Notes: a model not told the origin generated them from the letters alone. A DNA stretch of 64,000 bases from Microbulbifer sp. YPW16 (GCF_021290385.1 NZ_CP089928.1:2526501-2590500); one strand, 5' to 3'; shown: positions 38,669 through 48,961, numbered from the stretch's first letter. Program-made: numbers and translations.

Positions 38669-39562
38669 ATGAGCACCCAAGCCGCCGCCCTGACGCACGC
38701 CACCTGGCGCGACTACTACGAGTTGACCAAGCCGCGGGTGGTCATGCTGATGATCCTCACCTCGGTGATTGGCATGCTGCTGGCAGTGCCGGGGATGGTG
38801 CCTCTCGACGTGCTGGTGCTGGGGAACCTGGGTATTGCGTTGTGTGCCGGCAGTGCCGCAGCGGTCAATCACCTGGTGGATCGCCATATCGATATCAAGA
38901 TGGCCCGCACCAGCAATCGTCCTATTGCGCGTGGTCGGGTGGAGCCCCGCCGGGCGCTGGCATTCGCCCTGGCCCTGGGTGTGGCGGGCATGGCCGTGCT
39001 CCTCGCATTCGTCAATGCGCTCACGGCATGGCTGACCCTTTTCTCACTGCTGGGCTATGCGGTGGTCTACACCATGTTCCTGAAGCGCGCCACGCCGCAG
39101 AATATTGTAATCGGCGGGATCGCCGGGGCCGCACCACCACTGCTTGGCTGGACCGCGGTAACCGGGGAACTGCACGGACATGCGCTGCTGCTGGTGCTGA
39201 TTATCTTTGCCTGGACTCCCCCGCATTTCTGGGCCCTGGCGGTTCACCGCCGCGAGGATTACGCCAAGGCCGACATCCCCATGCTGCCGGTGACCCACGG
39301 CGTGGCTTACACCAGGCTGCATATCCTGCTTTACACCTTTATCCTCTTCGCTGTCAGCCTGCTGCCGTTTGCAACCGCCATGCTGGGCTGGCTGTACCTG
39401 CTTGGCGCTGTGGTGCTGGGTCTGGGTTTTGTCTACTGGGCAGTGGAAATGCTGCGTGACCGGAACCCGAATGCGGGCATGGAAACCTTCAAGTATTCCA
39501 TTATTTACCTGATGGCACTGTTCTGCATCATGCTGATTGATCACTACCTGGTAGCAGTGTGA
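38669..39562 (+). CDS. ctaB: Heme O synthase (protoheme IX farnesyltransferase)
   Basis: UbiA-family membrane enzyme that adds a farnesyl group to heme b, making heme O, the substrate of CtaA. The 297 residues hold the two Asp-rich sites: NHLVDRHIDIKMARTSNRP (about 66) and the YAKADIPMLPVTHG loop (about 193), and end in nine hydrophobic segments. Also known as cyoE; ctaB is used here because of the cox/cta operon. Confidence 0.95.
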   Translation: MSTQAAALTHATWRDYYELTKPRVVMLMILTSVIGMLLAVPGMVPLDVLVLGNLGIALCAGSAAAVNHLVDRHIDIKMARTSNRPIARGRVEPRRALAFALALGVAGMAVLLAFVNALTAWLTLFSLLGYAVVYTMFLKRATPQNIVIGGIAGAAPPLLGWTAVTGELHGHALLLVLIIFAWTPPHFWALAVHRREDYAKADIPMLPVTHGVAYTRLHILLYTFILFAVSLLPFATAMLGWLYLLGAVVLGLGFVYWAVEMLRDRNPNAGMETFKYSIIYLMALFCIMLIDHYLVAV

Positions 39563-39579
39563 TAAATGGGTGAGGAAAA

Positions 39580-40275
39580 ATGAGCAAAAATACTGCTGGT
39601 GATCCAGGCCTGAACAGCCAGGACAAGAGCCCGGAACAGCAGCGCGGCGTGCTGATTACAGTTGCCGTCTGTGTCTTTTTTATGTTGGCAGTGCTGGCCG
39701 GTTTCCTGAATAAAATGGGCCAGCCGAGGGTGCTGACCGAGGCTGAAATGCGGGCCAATGGGACCGTGGAGCTGGAACGCCCGCGGATACTGGATAATTT
39801 TACGCTGGTAGCGGACAGCGGCGACAACTGGGAAACCGGAGAGCTGGCCGGTCGCTGGACGCTGGTGTTCTTTGGGTTTACCCACTGCCCGGATATATGC
39901 CCCACCACCATGTCGACCCTGAACAGCTTCTACCAGATGCTGGATCCGGAAACCCGTGCAGATACGGATATCCTGCTGGTCTCCGTGGATCCCAAGCGAG
40001 ATACCGCTGATAAGCTGCGCCAGTACGTGGACTATTTCAATCCGGAATTTGCCGGTGTCACCGGTGAGTTTCTCAACCTCAAGCGCTTTGCCAACCAGCT
40101 CAATGTGCCCTTTAACAAGGTACCGCTGGAAGACGGCGAGTACACGGTGGACCATGGGTCGCAGGTGGTCTTGATCAACCCCCGCGGACATTACCACGCC
40201 TTTTTCAAGGCGCCACTGGATCCGGCGAAAATGAAACTGACCTACCGCTCCCTACGCGCAACCTACAACGGCTGA
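39580..40275 (+). CDS. SCO1/SenC-family copper chaperone
   Basis: Delivers copper to, or reduces, the CuA site of CoxB. 231 residues with an N-terminal membrane helix (about 22-42) and a thioredoxin fold holding CPDICPTTM (CxxxC, about residue 107) and the ligand His in YTVDHGSQVV (about 190). Last clear gene of the oxidase operon; 17 bases after ctaB. Confidence 0.94.
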   Translation: MSKNTAGDPGLNSQDKSPEQQRGVLITVAVCVFFMLAVLAGFLNKMGQPRVLTEAEMRANGTVELERPRILDNFTLVADSGDNWETGELAGRWTLVFFGFTHCPDICPTTMSTLNSFYQMLDPETRADTDILLVSVDPKRDTADKLRQYVDYFNPEFAGVTGEFLNLKRFANQLNVPFNKVPLEDGEYTVDHGSQVVLINPRGHYHAFFKAPLDPAKMKLTYRSLRATYNG

Positions 40276-40363
40276 ATGCCGACGGGCCGGTAATACAGGG
40301 TAGGCCTGTGGGCCCGCCACCTTACGAAAGGCCGGCCAGTTAACCTGGACTGATATCCCCGAT

Positions 40364-41140
40364 ATGGACATCGAACAGCGCAGTGCCAGCCCGGTACTGC
40401 CATTGCAAACCAGAGCGCTTTATATTCCGCTGGCGCTGGCTTTATGTGTGCTGCCGTTTGGCTGGGTCGGTTTGGCGGCGCCCCTGATCTGGCTGGCCCT
40501 GAATGGAATAGAGCGCAGCTCGGGCTGGTCCCGTGGACTGCTATTTGTTGTCGCGGCGATCGCCATGCTCGCCGCGGCGCTGGGTTTGCTGCCGGCGGTC
40601 CCCCGGATCGAGTTGCTGCCGCCATACGCAGACAATGCCGGAAACATGATCGTTAGCAGTTTCAACCCGGGCAAGGCCACCATTGCGGTTGCAGTGATTG
40701 CCTTTATGTTCGGGCGCAACCAGTGGCCCGCAAGGCGGGACTTGCCGTTGCTGATCTTCGCCGCAGTACTGCCGGTGGCACTTGCACTGCCGCTCACCGG
40801 CCTCTCAGCCAAGTTTTCCGTAACCATTCTGCTCGCACTGGTGATCAACCTGGTTGTCGTATGCGTGAGCGAAGAGGCGTTTTTCCGCTGGATCCTGCAG
40901 CGTGGCAGCGAGCAGCTGCTGAGGCGGTGGCGCTGGCTGGCGGTGCCCCTGGTGGTGGCGATATTCACCCTGTTGCATACCGGCTGGGCGGCGAGTCCAC
41001 AGGTTGTCACGCTGGTGGCACTGGCGGGGTTTGGCTATGCACAACTCTGGTACCTGCGGGAAAAATTCTGGCTTTGCGTCCTGGCGCACTGGGGTGTGAA
41101 TAGCCTGCATATGCTTCTGTTACCCTATCCACTGCAATAA
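40364..41140 (+). CDS. CPBP-family intramembrane protease-like protein
   Basis: 258 residues, about eight membrane segments, with the CPBP/Abi motifs: SEEAFFRWIL (EExxxR, about residue 167), FTLLHTGW (about 204) and LAHWGVNSLHM (about 243). Members process membrane peptides or prenylated proteins, and some are bacteriocin immunity proteins. The substrate here is unknown. It lies 88 bases after the sco gene and may be separately expressed. Confidence 0.85.
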   Translation: MDIEQRSASPVLPLQTRALYIPLALALCVLPFGWVGLAAPLIWLALNGIERSSGWSRGLLFVVAAIAMLAAALGLLPAVPRIELLPPYADNAGNMIVSSFNPGKATIAVAVIAFMFGRNQWPARRDLPLLIFAAVLPVALALPLTGLSAKFSVTILLALVINLVVVCVSEEAFFRWILQRGSEQLLRRWRWLAVPLVVAIFTLLHTGWAASPQVVTLVALAGFGYAQLWYLREKFWLCVLAHWGVNSLHMLLLPYPLQ

Positions 41141-41234
41141 CCATGAAAACATATGCCGCGACGTCGGTGCAGTAATAGCTAATTACCACCGTCCAGCGTG
41201 CACACTCCCCTGGCTCACCGGAATACAGTAAACA

Positions 41235-41564
41235 ATGGGCATTAGTACTGAAGTCATACTCTCACTGGTCATATACAAAGTCGTTTCGCTGCTGGTGGGT
41301 AGCCTGTTCGGCTATCTGGGCTACAGGCTTTTCATATCCGGCGTCTGGGGTGGCGCCGGTGAGCTGCAAGCCGCATTTCGTGATAACCGCCTGGTCCTGA
41401 AAGAGGCCGCACCGGGTACCTTTTTTGCCATCTGTGGCGTGGTTATTATTGCCGTTACCTTATATAAAGGCCTGGAGTTTGAGGACTACCACAGGGGCAA
41501 TACGAATTACGTGGAAATCGCGGAAGAAGGGGGCGATGACCTGGCGGCCCAGCCGAAAGAGTGA
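41235..41564 (+). CDS. Hypothetical membrane protein, two segments
   Basis: 109 residues with membrane segments at about 7-32 and 60-78 and an acidic C-terminal tail. Not recognised. It precedes the glycosyltransferase gene on the same strand but is separated by 258 bases, in which I see only short GC-rich dyads. Confidence 0.6.
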   Translation: MGISTEVILSLVIYKVVSLLVGSLFGYLGYRLFISGVWGGAGELQAAFRDNRLVLKEAAPGTFFAICGVVIIAVTLYKGLEFEDYHRGNTNYVEIAEEGGDDLAAQPKE

Positions 41565-41822
41565 AGGACAGTCCGGTGGCCCAACCGGAGAGACCTATAT
41601 CATCTTTCCCTCTCAAGGGAACAATAAGGTCATTGCGCATCCAGCGTGCCCAATCCTTCTCAGTAATTGGGGCAGTTCCCCACTGGGGTTATCCTGTCGG
41701 CCGGCACAGCGTCGCGGGGGATCACATGGAATACGCAACCGCTGGTTGATGGACAGCACCGGATGCTGTTCAGATAATGCGGAATAAAGTTTGCAGAATT
41801 GCATTGCAAGGGAAGCGCCGTC

Positions 41823-42911
41823 ATGGAAAGAGCCGTCGTCGTTCATGAGGACCGGCCGGAAAATACTGAGGGTCTGGTGCTGGCAGTAGAAAGTATTCTC
41901 CGGCACACGAATTCCACCGAAATTATTGTCAGTCACCGATTTCCTGACCCCGTTTTTCGTGCCTGGCTCAAAGCGCAGCCGGTGCGTGAGGCCCAGCTGG
42001 ATACTACAGGTTTTAGTGGTTGGAATATCAAGGCGCGAATTATCCAGCAACTACTGCAACAGGGGTATCCCGAGGTGATCTGGATCGATGCGGATATCCT
42101 TGTCTGCGGAAACTTCCTGGAAAAGTTTACGGACTTTTCACCCTCAACAGTGATTGCCACAGAAGAGACGGCTTTTGGGCAGCGCCAGGGTGGCAGCCAC
42201 CGGACAGTAAGCTGGGGATTGAAGCCCGGCCGTCGCCTGGCCCGCACCATTAACACGGGCGTGTTGCGTGTGACGTGTGAACACACCGAGCTCATCGACA
42301 CCTGGTGCAACATGCTCTCCCATCCGGTTTATCGTCAATCCCAGAGGTTGCGCTGGTTCGAGCGGCCGCTGCATATGGTGGGGGATCAGGAGGCATTCAC
42401 TGCCTTGGTGTGTGCGGATGAGTTTGCCCACATTCCTCTATACCAGTTACGCAGCGGTGTGGAAATTGCCCAGTGCTTTGGCCCTGCCGGCTTTACACCC
42501 GCTGAGCGCGTGAAGGCCTGGTTGCGCAGTCGCCGGCCGCTCTTCGTGCATGCCATGGGTACCAAACCCTGGGCGCGCGGGCCACTGGAGAAGGTGCGTG
42601 GGCTACGCGCCCTGTATAACTACATTCACCTTGAGACTTGCCCCTATACCCTGATCGCATCGATCGATTACGGAAGTCGCCGGTACCCACTGGACTGGAC
42701 GCGACCCCGACACCGGGTATCGCGGTTGTTTCGCCGCCTGTCCGGCGATCATTACCTCTTTTGCCAGTTACCCCTCGCGCTGTTTGACAGTGCTACGCGG
42801 CTATTGCGCAGGGTGCTTGGGATCGGCCGCTACCAGGCCAACGCCCGCTTTACTCTCGAAGCGCAGGACTTTCGTCGTAGCACCGTGACCACCTCAACAC
42901 CGGGATCCTGA
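41823..42911 (+). CDS. Putative nucleotide-sugar glycosyltransferase
   Basis: 362-residue soluble protein with a GT-A-like core: an N-terminal Rossmann start (LVLAVESILRHTNSTEIIVSHRF), the acidic metal motif VIWIDADILVCGN (about residue 90) and a later RTINTGVLRV with NTG as in GT8-like enzymes. The donor and acceptor are unknown. ATG 41823 has AAGGGAAG just upstream and is preferred over TTG 41799. Convergent with a GT39-like membrane protein and close to the HAD-UbiA gene, it belongs to an envelope-glycan group. Confidence 0.65.
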   Translation: MERAVVVHEDRPENTEGLVLAVESILRHTNSTEIIVSHRFPDPVFRAWLKAQPVREAQLDTTGFSGWNIKARIIQQLLQQGYPEVIWIDADILVCGNFLEKFTDFSPSTVIATEETAFGQRQGGSHRTVSWGLKPGRRLARTINTGVLRVTCEHTELIDTWCNMLSHPVYRQSQRLRWFERPLHMVGDQEAFTALVCADEFAHIPLYQLRSGVEIAQCFGPAGFTPAERVKAWLRSRRPLFVHAMGTKPWARGPLEKVRGLRALYNYIHLETCPYTLIASIDYGSRRYPLDWTRPRHRVSRLFRRLSGDHYLFCQLPLALFDSATRLLRRVLGIGRYQANARFTLEAQDFRRSTVTTSTPGS

Positions 42912-42959
42912 CCGTGGCCTGAGGGCCAGCTTTTCAGGGCTGGCGGGTCCATTGTGGGC

Positions 42960-44237
42960 TCACCCGGCCTGTGATGCGCGGCGGGGGTAGGCAGTGCTGT
43001 CGGTATGGCCCCGGAGCAGCCTGTCACTGACAGCCACCAGGGCCAGCGCCGCGAATGCTGCGATGAAAGGCACAGTGGGAAGGTGATAGCGATCCTGGGA
43101 GGCTATCAATGCATGAATACCCGCATTGGCTCCCCAGCTCAGGATGAATGGGTGGGTCAGTGCCCTGGCAAGCCCGGCCTGGTACAGGGTTAGCGCGAGG
43201 CCGCCGAGGCCTGCTGCCAGCAAAAGGAGCCAGTATCCCTGGGCCAGGATTTTCAGCGGTAGTAGCGCGCCTTCACCAAAGCGCGTCCTGATCCCCTCTG
43301 CGTTCCAGGTTATCCCAATGGTTTCATAACTGTGAAAGCGAAACAGTTTTATGAAAGTGCGCTGTACAAATGCTACCGGTTCTTCCGCAATATACTCCAG
43401 GGCGCGGGCCCTTAGAACCCGGCTCATTTCGTAAGTAGAATTCGTATTTGCAATCACGTCGGGCGGGATTTCGGCATAACCTCCATTGGTACCCGGTGAA
43501 TTCCCCATCCAGAATACGGCTCCGCCGTTAGAGGACATGGGCACAAAATCATCGTATAGCTGGTAATTCCGGTAAGCCCAGGGCGCGACCATCAGTGCGA
43601 GTATCAGGAAGCAGCAGCCGGTGCGAAGAACCACTGCCAGAGGGCGTTGCCGCAAATACGCGAAGCAGGCAATCGCAAAAATGATTATCGAAACGGTAAT
43701 CAGTGGCCGCACATAATACGCAGCGCCCAGCAACAGGCCCGCAAAGACCACTCGGCCCTTTGCCCCCTTGTCAGCGGTCACAAAACAATAAAGCCCGGCG
43801 ACTGAAAAAAACATAAACAACAGTTCGCTCGCGAGTACGGTCACGTAAAAAATACCGGTCGGCCAGAGTGCAAGCAGTAAAAGGCTGAGCCTGGCAACCC
43901 GCGGATCGCTGAAAAAGATCTGGCACAGACGTCCAGTAAAGAAAAGGATTCCCACAGACAGGCAGATGTTTAGCGCTACGATCGGCCAGTATGCATGGCC
44001 AAACAGCAGGTACAGGGCTGCGTAGATCGCCGAGGTGCCCACTGCCCAGTAGCTGCCGGGCTCATCGGGTTGCCAGCCGTAAGTCCCGTGCTGCCAGATA
44101 TTCACGGCAAAGGTATCGTAGGCGGCACTGTCGGAAACCGGCATCACCGGCACCAGCAGGGCCCATAGCAGGCGCAGGCCAATGGCGAGCAGGTAGATTC
44201 CGGGCGTCGCCACCAGCAGGCGCATCAATCGATCCAT
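42960..44237 (-). CDS. GT39/ArnT-like polytopic glycosyltransferase
   Basis: 425-residue membrane protein with about ten helices. The first periplasmic loop has the acidic pair typical of GT-C enzymes (PVSDSAAYDTFA, about residue 35-46), and the pattern LWPTGIFYVTVLASELLFMF resembles dolichyl/undecaprenyl-phosphate-sugar-dependent transferases. Such enzymes move a sugar from a polyprenyl phosphate carrier to a lipid or protein in the periplasm. Divergent from the HAD-UbiA gene, which might make such a carrier. Confidence 0.72.
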   Translation of the reverse strand: MDRLMRLLVATPGIYLLAIGLRLLWALLVPVMPVSDSAAYDTFAVNIWQHGTYGWQPDEPGSYWAVGTSAIYAALYLLFGHAYWPIVALNICLSVGILFFTGRLCQIFFSDPRVARLSLLLLALWPTGIFYVTVLASELLFMFFSVAGLYCFVTADKGAKGRVVFAGLLLGAAYYVRPLITVSIIIFAIACFAYLRQRPLAVVLRTGCCFLILALMVAPWAYRNYQLYDDFVPMSSNGGAVFWMGNSPGTNGGYAEIPPDVIANTNSTYEMSRVLRARALEYIAEEPVAFVQRTFIKLFRFHSYETIGITWNAEGIRTRFGEGALLPLKILAQGYWLLLLAAGLGGLALTLYQAGLARALTHPFILSWGANAGIHALIASQDRYHLPTVPFIAAFAALALVAVSDRLLRGHTDSTAYPRRASQAG

Positions 44238-44639
44238 GATTATCGCTCCATAAGCTTTTGCAAAGCGGCAAGGATTATACGGATAGCGCCCGGGCGGCGA
44301 CAGCTGTTGTGATTCGTTGTAACACCCTCTTCCGGATTCCGGTTTTTACCGCCTGGACGGGATGGTGCGAACCTTGCAAGCACTATGCCTGCCCGGCCTG
44401 TGTATTACTGTAATCGCGCCGGGGTTGCATTTGTGCCGAAATAACGAAAAGATCCCGTGCTCGTCCCGCACTGGAAGCGGGCGCGGGTTTTAGCTCGCCT
44501 GGTACATTTGTTCAAGAAGGTAGGTGCCGGGAATTGACTGGAACGAGTCACGGATAATGAGAGCACTTGCCTGTAAAGGGTAAATGCCAATGAACGCCCC
44601 ATGGAACCGGGGAGCAGAATCGCTTAAGGAGAGAGCGCA
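44238..44639. other. Intergenic region between GT39-like and HAD-UbiA genes
   Basis: 402 bases without a convincing gene between divergent starts. A GC-rich hairpin using CCCGTGC/GCGCGGG arms and a nested CCCGC/GCGGG pair lies at about 44453-44487 and is followed by TTTT. AAGGAGAGAG before 44640 is the HAD-UbiA ribosome site. No clear promoter boxes. Confidence 0.45.
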
Positions 44640-46088
44640 GTGTCCCATCACGAGTCCCCGTTGATTGTCGACCTGGATGGCAGCCTGATCCGTACCGACT
44701 TACTCTATGAGTCATTCGTGCGTACCCTGTTTACCCGCCCCTGGGCACTGGCTTTCCTGCCCCTATGGCTGTTCCGCGGTATTGCCTACCTGAAATATCG
44801 CCTGGCCCAGGCCATCGATATCGACGTCAGTGCATTGCCTTATAACAGCAGCCTGCTGGAGTTCCTGCGGGAGCAGAAGGCACAGGGCCGCAGCCTGGTT
44901 TTATGCACCGGTGCCAATGAAGGCCTCGCACGGGAGGTAATGGATCACCTGGGTATTTTTGATGAAATCTACGCCACCGGAATTACCCACAACCTGACCG
45001 GCGAGAGGAAAGCGCAGTTCCTGCGCGAGCGTTACGGCGAGCGTGGCTTCTCCTATGTGGGTAATGAGAACCGGGACCTGCGCGTCTGGCGCTTTGCCAG
45101 GTCTGCCGTGGTGGTTGGGTCAAGCCGGGCCCTGGCGGAAAACGCAGCACAGGTCTGCCAGCTGGAAAACAGCTTTCCAACAGCGGCACCGACTTTGTCA
45201 ATTTATCTGCGGCAGGTCCGTATCCACCAGTGGGTCAAAAACCTGCTGTTGTTTGTGCCGCTGGTGACGTCACATCAATTCCTCGACGCGGAAGCTGTAA
45301 CGGCAGCATTGCTGGCGTTCGTCTGCTTTGGCCTGTGTGCCTCGGCCACCTATATCATCAATGATATTGCGGACCTGGATTCTGACCGGGCGCACCAGAA
45401 AAAGCGCTGGCGACCATTGGCCTCGGGGATGTTGTCCATCCGCGCGGGCCTGCTGCTGTGTTGCCTCCTGCTGCTCGCCTCGGGTGTGCTGGTTACTTTC
45501 CTGCCACCGTGGTTTGGTGCCGTGCTGTTCCTGTACCTGGTTACCACGCTCGGTTACAGCTTCCTGCTCAAGCGGCTGCAGACCGTTGATACAGTGGTTC
45601 TGGCGGGGCTGTACACCACCCGTATCCTGGCGGGGGCTGCCGCCATTGGCGTCTATCCCTCCTACTGGCTGCTGGCATTCTCGATGTTTGTGTTCCTGTG
45701 CCTGGCGCTGGTCAAGCGAATTTCAGAAATCTACCGCAAGCAGGGGGCAGACGAGACGTCCCTGCAGATCCGTGGTCGCGGTTATTTCACCTCCGACCTG
45801 CCGGTTCTCACCAGCCTGGCGTCAGCCGCGGGTATGGTTTCGATCCTGGTGTTTGCCATGTACGTAAACAGTGCGGAGGTGATGGGCATGTACCGTTCAC
45901 CGATGATCCTGTGGCTGGCCTGCCCGCTGTTTGCCTACTGGATTATCCGCATGCTGGTTATGGCTTCCCGCGGTGAAATTGATGAGGACCCGATTGCGTT
46001 TGCGATCAAGGACAAGCGCAGCTGGATAACCGGCCTGGTTCTCGGCCTGGTCCTGGCAGCTGCCTCCACCATGACGATTCAGGGATAA
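44640..46088 (+). CDS. HAD phosphatase - UbiA prenyltransferase fusion (decaprenyl-phosphate phosphoribosyltransferase-like)
   Basis: 482 residues in two domains. Residues 1-185 are a HAD phosphatase: IVDLDGSLIRTDL with the Asp nucleophile, VLCTGANEG and GNENRDLRVW. Residues 190-482 are a UbiA membrane prenyltransferase whose first acidic motif, NDIADLDSDRAHQKKRWRP, closely follows mycobacterial phosphoribosyl-decaprenol-phosphate synthase; the second is KRISEIYRKQGADETS. The known reaction of that relative joins PRPP and polyprenyl phosphate; the HAD part could remove the 5-phosphate. GTG 44640 start. An SMR-type gene follows 3 bases later. Confidence 0.83.
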   Translation: MSHHESPLIVDLDGSLIRTDLLYESFVRTLFTRPWALAFLPLWLFRGIAYLKYRLAQAIDIDVSALPYNSSLLEFLREQKAQGRSLVLCTGANEGLAREVMDHLGIFDEIYATGITHNLTGERKAQFLRERYGERGFSYVGNENRDLRVWRFARSAVVVGSSRALAENAAQVCQLENSFPTAAPTLSIYLRQVRIHQWVKNLLLFVPLVTSHQFLDAEAVTAALLAFVCFGLCASATYIINDIADLDSDRAHQKKRWRPLASGMLSIRAGLLLCCLLLLASGVLVTFLPPWFGAVLFLYLVTTLGYSFLLKRLQTVDTVVLAGLYTTRILAGAAAIGVYPSYWLLAFSMFVFLCLALVKRISEIYRKQGADETSLQIRGRGYFTSDLPVLTSLASAAGMVSILVFAMYVNSAEVMGMYRSPMILWLACPLFAYWIIRMLVMASRGEIDEDPIAFAIKDKRSWITGLVLGLVLAAASTMTIQG

Positions 46089-46091
46089 GAA

Positions 46092-46457
46092 ATGAATGTG
46101 CTCAACCTCTCCGTCATATTGTTGACGGTGTTCCTGTCCGCCTGCGCGCAACTATTGCTGAAGCTGGGTATGCAAAGGGCCGGTGAGGATTACCTGGCTG
46201 ACGGCGTTGGCGGTATGGTGCGTGTACTCTTCAGTCCCCACGTCTTTTCCGGGATATTCGTATACGCAGTCAGCGTACTGGTATGGCTCTGGGTGCTGTC
46301 GCGGGTGGACCTCAGTATCGCCTATCCGTTTGTTGGGCTGAGTTTCATTTTTACGCTGTTGTTTGGCTATGCGTTTCTCGGTGAGCCGGTCAATGCCATG
46401 CGCGTTGGCGGATCCATGCTGATTGCCGCCGGCTGTATCTTCGTGGCGCGCTCCTGA
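46092..46457 (+). CDS. SMR/EamA-type small membrane transporter
   Basis: 121 residues, four membrane helices, with SIAYPFVGLSFIFTLLFGY and LGEPVNAMRVGGSMLI as in EamA/SMR half-transporters such as ArnE/ArnF, which flip undecaprenyl-phosphate-aminoarabinose. It starts 3 bases after the HAD-UbiA gene and is surely co-translated, so a role in moving a polyprenyl-phosphate sugar across the membrane is a fair inference. Confidence 0.8.
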   Translation: MNVLNLSVILLTVFLSACAQLLLKLGMQRAGEDYLADGVGGMVRVLFSPHVFSGIFVYAVSVLVWLWVLSRVDLSIAYPFVGLSFIFTLLFGYAFLGEPVNAMRVGGSMLIAAGCIFVARS

Positions 46458-46589
46458 TCCTTCCATTAACGAACCCTAGTGCTGTGTATCCGCTGGTGGC
46501 AGCCGGCTTGCTTGCACAGTGCAATTCATCGTGTACGCTCAGGGTAAGATTGGCGCTGCCGAGAGGCCCCAGGCGACAGGGTTCGTGCA

Positions 46590-46817
46590 TTGAAAAACCT
46601 GTTCGATAAGTTTTCGCACTCGCGCAGGGTCTGCCGTGCCCTGGGTTGGCTGGGGCTTTGCCTGGTAGTACCCGTTGTGCTGTGGGCGGCGCTCGGCGGG
46701 CTGGGCCTGGTCCCCTCCCTGGTGGAGGTGTTCACTGTGCCGGGCCTCAGGATTCCGGCATCAATCGCCATTACCGGGCTGTTGATGGCCGCTGTTGGTT
46801 TCTGGGATTACGACTGA
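46590..46817 (+). CDS. Small membrane protein 1 of three
   Basis: 75 residues, two hydrophobic segments (about 18-38 and 50-70). Not recognised. The start is a TTG at 46590 with CAGGG upstream, so its exact N-terminus is uncertain. First of three closely spaced small membrane genes. Confidence 0.55.
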   Translation: MKNLFDKFSHSRRVCRALGWLGLCLVVPVVLWAALGGLGLVPSLVEVFTVPGLRIPASIAITGLLMAAVGFWDYD

Positions 46818-46853
46818 TCTTCCGGGCACAGCCCGGTATTGCTGGAGGCAGCC

Positions 46854-47033
46854 ATGTTCAAGCTATCGGACCTGTTCATCATGATCGCAGTGGGGATCTC
46901 TTTTGTGCTGTCGGGATACCTGTGGTTCAACGGGTATCGGGAGCAGGGGATCTTCACAGCGCTGTGGGTGCCGAGCATTCTCGCTTTCGGCATTTACTTC
47001 AAGGTTTCCGCGCTGCTGGCACGGAGGCAATAA
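46854..47033 (+). CDS. Small membrane protein 2 of three
   Basis: 59 residues with two hydrophobic segments (about 4-25 and 33-53). Not recognised. ATG 46854 has a strong GGAGG just upstream (46843-46847) and is preferred over the CTG/TTG codons before it. It ends 2 bases before the third small gene, so the two are coupled. Confidence 0.6.
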   Translation: MFKLSDLFIMIAVGISFVLSGYLWFNGYREQGIFTALWVPSILAFGIYFKVSALLARRQ

Positions 47034-47035
47034 CC

Positions 47036-47182
47036 ATGTCGGATACGATGCTCCTGGTCATTGCCATCGGCGTATTCGTCATGCTGGTGATCGGTATTGC
47101 GCTGACCATTTACGAGTTCCGCCAGGCCGGTGAGGAACCGGCAGAAAACTCGCATTCCAAGGGCGACCATCCGGGGCGCTAA
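47036..47182 (+). CDS. Small membrane protein 3 of three
   Basis: 48 residues, one N-terminal membrane helix (about 4-26) and a charged tail (YEFRQAGEEPAENSH). ATG 47036 follows ACGGAGG, a good ribosome site that overlaps the end of the previous gene. Too short for most gene finders; function unknown. Confidence 0.55.
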   Translation: MSDTMLLVIAIGVFVMLVIGIALTIYEFRQAGEEPAENSHSKGDHPGR

Positions 47183-47202
47183 GCCGCGCGGACGGGGATG
47201 CC

Positions 47203-48008
47203 TCAGGTTGCGGGCCCGGTTCGCAACTGGGCCAGCAGGAATAACAGCGCTGCCGCCAATACAATCGAGGGCCCGGCCGGGGTATCCCAGAGGATGGATG
47301 CCAGCAGCCCAAGGATGACCGCCACTGCGCCGATCAGGGAGGCGAGCAGTGCCATGCGTTCGGGCGTGTCGGCCAGGCGCCGCGCTCCGGCCGCCGGAAT
47401 GATCAGCAGGGCGGTAATCAGCAGGATGCCCACCACTTTCATGGCAATGGCGATCAGCAGTGCCAGCATCAGCATCAGGGCGAGCCTGACCCGTTCCACC
47501 GGCACTCCCTCCGCGGCGGCCAGTTCCTCATTCAGGGTGAATGCCAGCAACCTGTCCCACAGGAAAAACAGCAGGCCGCCGATAGCCGCAACTGCCGCCG
47601 CCATCAGCACCACATCCTGGCCACTGACGGCCAGCAGGTCGCCGAGCAGCAGCGCCAGCAGGTCGACGCGGATCCCGAACAGGCTCACCGTGACAATACC
47701 CAGCGCCAGCATGGAGTGCGACAGGATCCCAAGCAGGGTGTCTACCGACAGGGTCTGTCGGCGCTGCAGGTAAACCAGCAATACTGCCAGCACGCAACAG
47801 GTGGCGCCCACAGCGAGGGTTGGTTGTAACTGCAGGAGGAAACCCAGGGTCACACCGAGCAGGGCGGAGTGCGCCAGGGTATCGCCGAAATACGCCATGC
47901 GCCGCCAGACGGCAAAGCAGCCCAGTGGACCGCTGACCGATGCCACCAGCAGGCCCGCGGCCAGGGCGAACCACAGGAACTGGCTGCTGAACAATGCACT
48001 GACATCCA

Positions 48009-48009
<1 letters not shown>
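47203..48009 (-). CDS. znuB: Zinc ABC transporter permease ZnuB
   Basis: Membrane channel of high-affinity zinc uptake, 268 residues, eight or nine helices. Family features are GPLGCFAVWRRMAYFGDTLAHSALLG (about 27, FGD motif) and LLITALLIIPAAGARRLA (about 210), the ABC-3 permease signature. It overlaps znuC by one base at 48009. The C-terminal half looks complete. Confidence 0.93.
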
Positions 48010-48791
<782 letters not shown>

Positions 48792-48961
48792 GGTGAAGTC
48801 TCCGCGACCGCGTGGGGATGCCAGGGGCTCTGTCGGCGCCGATGCTGTGTGTCGGCCCGGCAGGCGTTTGAAAGTGGCGCGCCCGGACTGGCGGGCTGGC
48901 GCCGGCTGTGATTATATCGCAGTTTACGCCCGACCCGATGGCCCGCGAATCCCGGATCCTG

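Noticed and set aside
14270-42718. 17-base identity (GCGACCCCGACACCGGG) at 14270 and 42701
   Set aside because: One copy is intergenic and one is inside a gene; in GC-rich DNA of this size a single such match can arise by chance, and the flanks differ.
48792-48961. Zur operator in the znuA-znuC gap
   Set aside because: An AT-rich stretch at 48906-48920 is present, but it does not form the expected inverted repeat.
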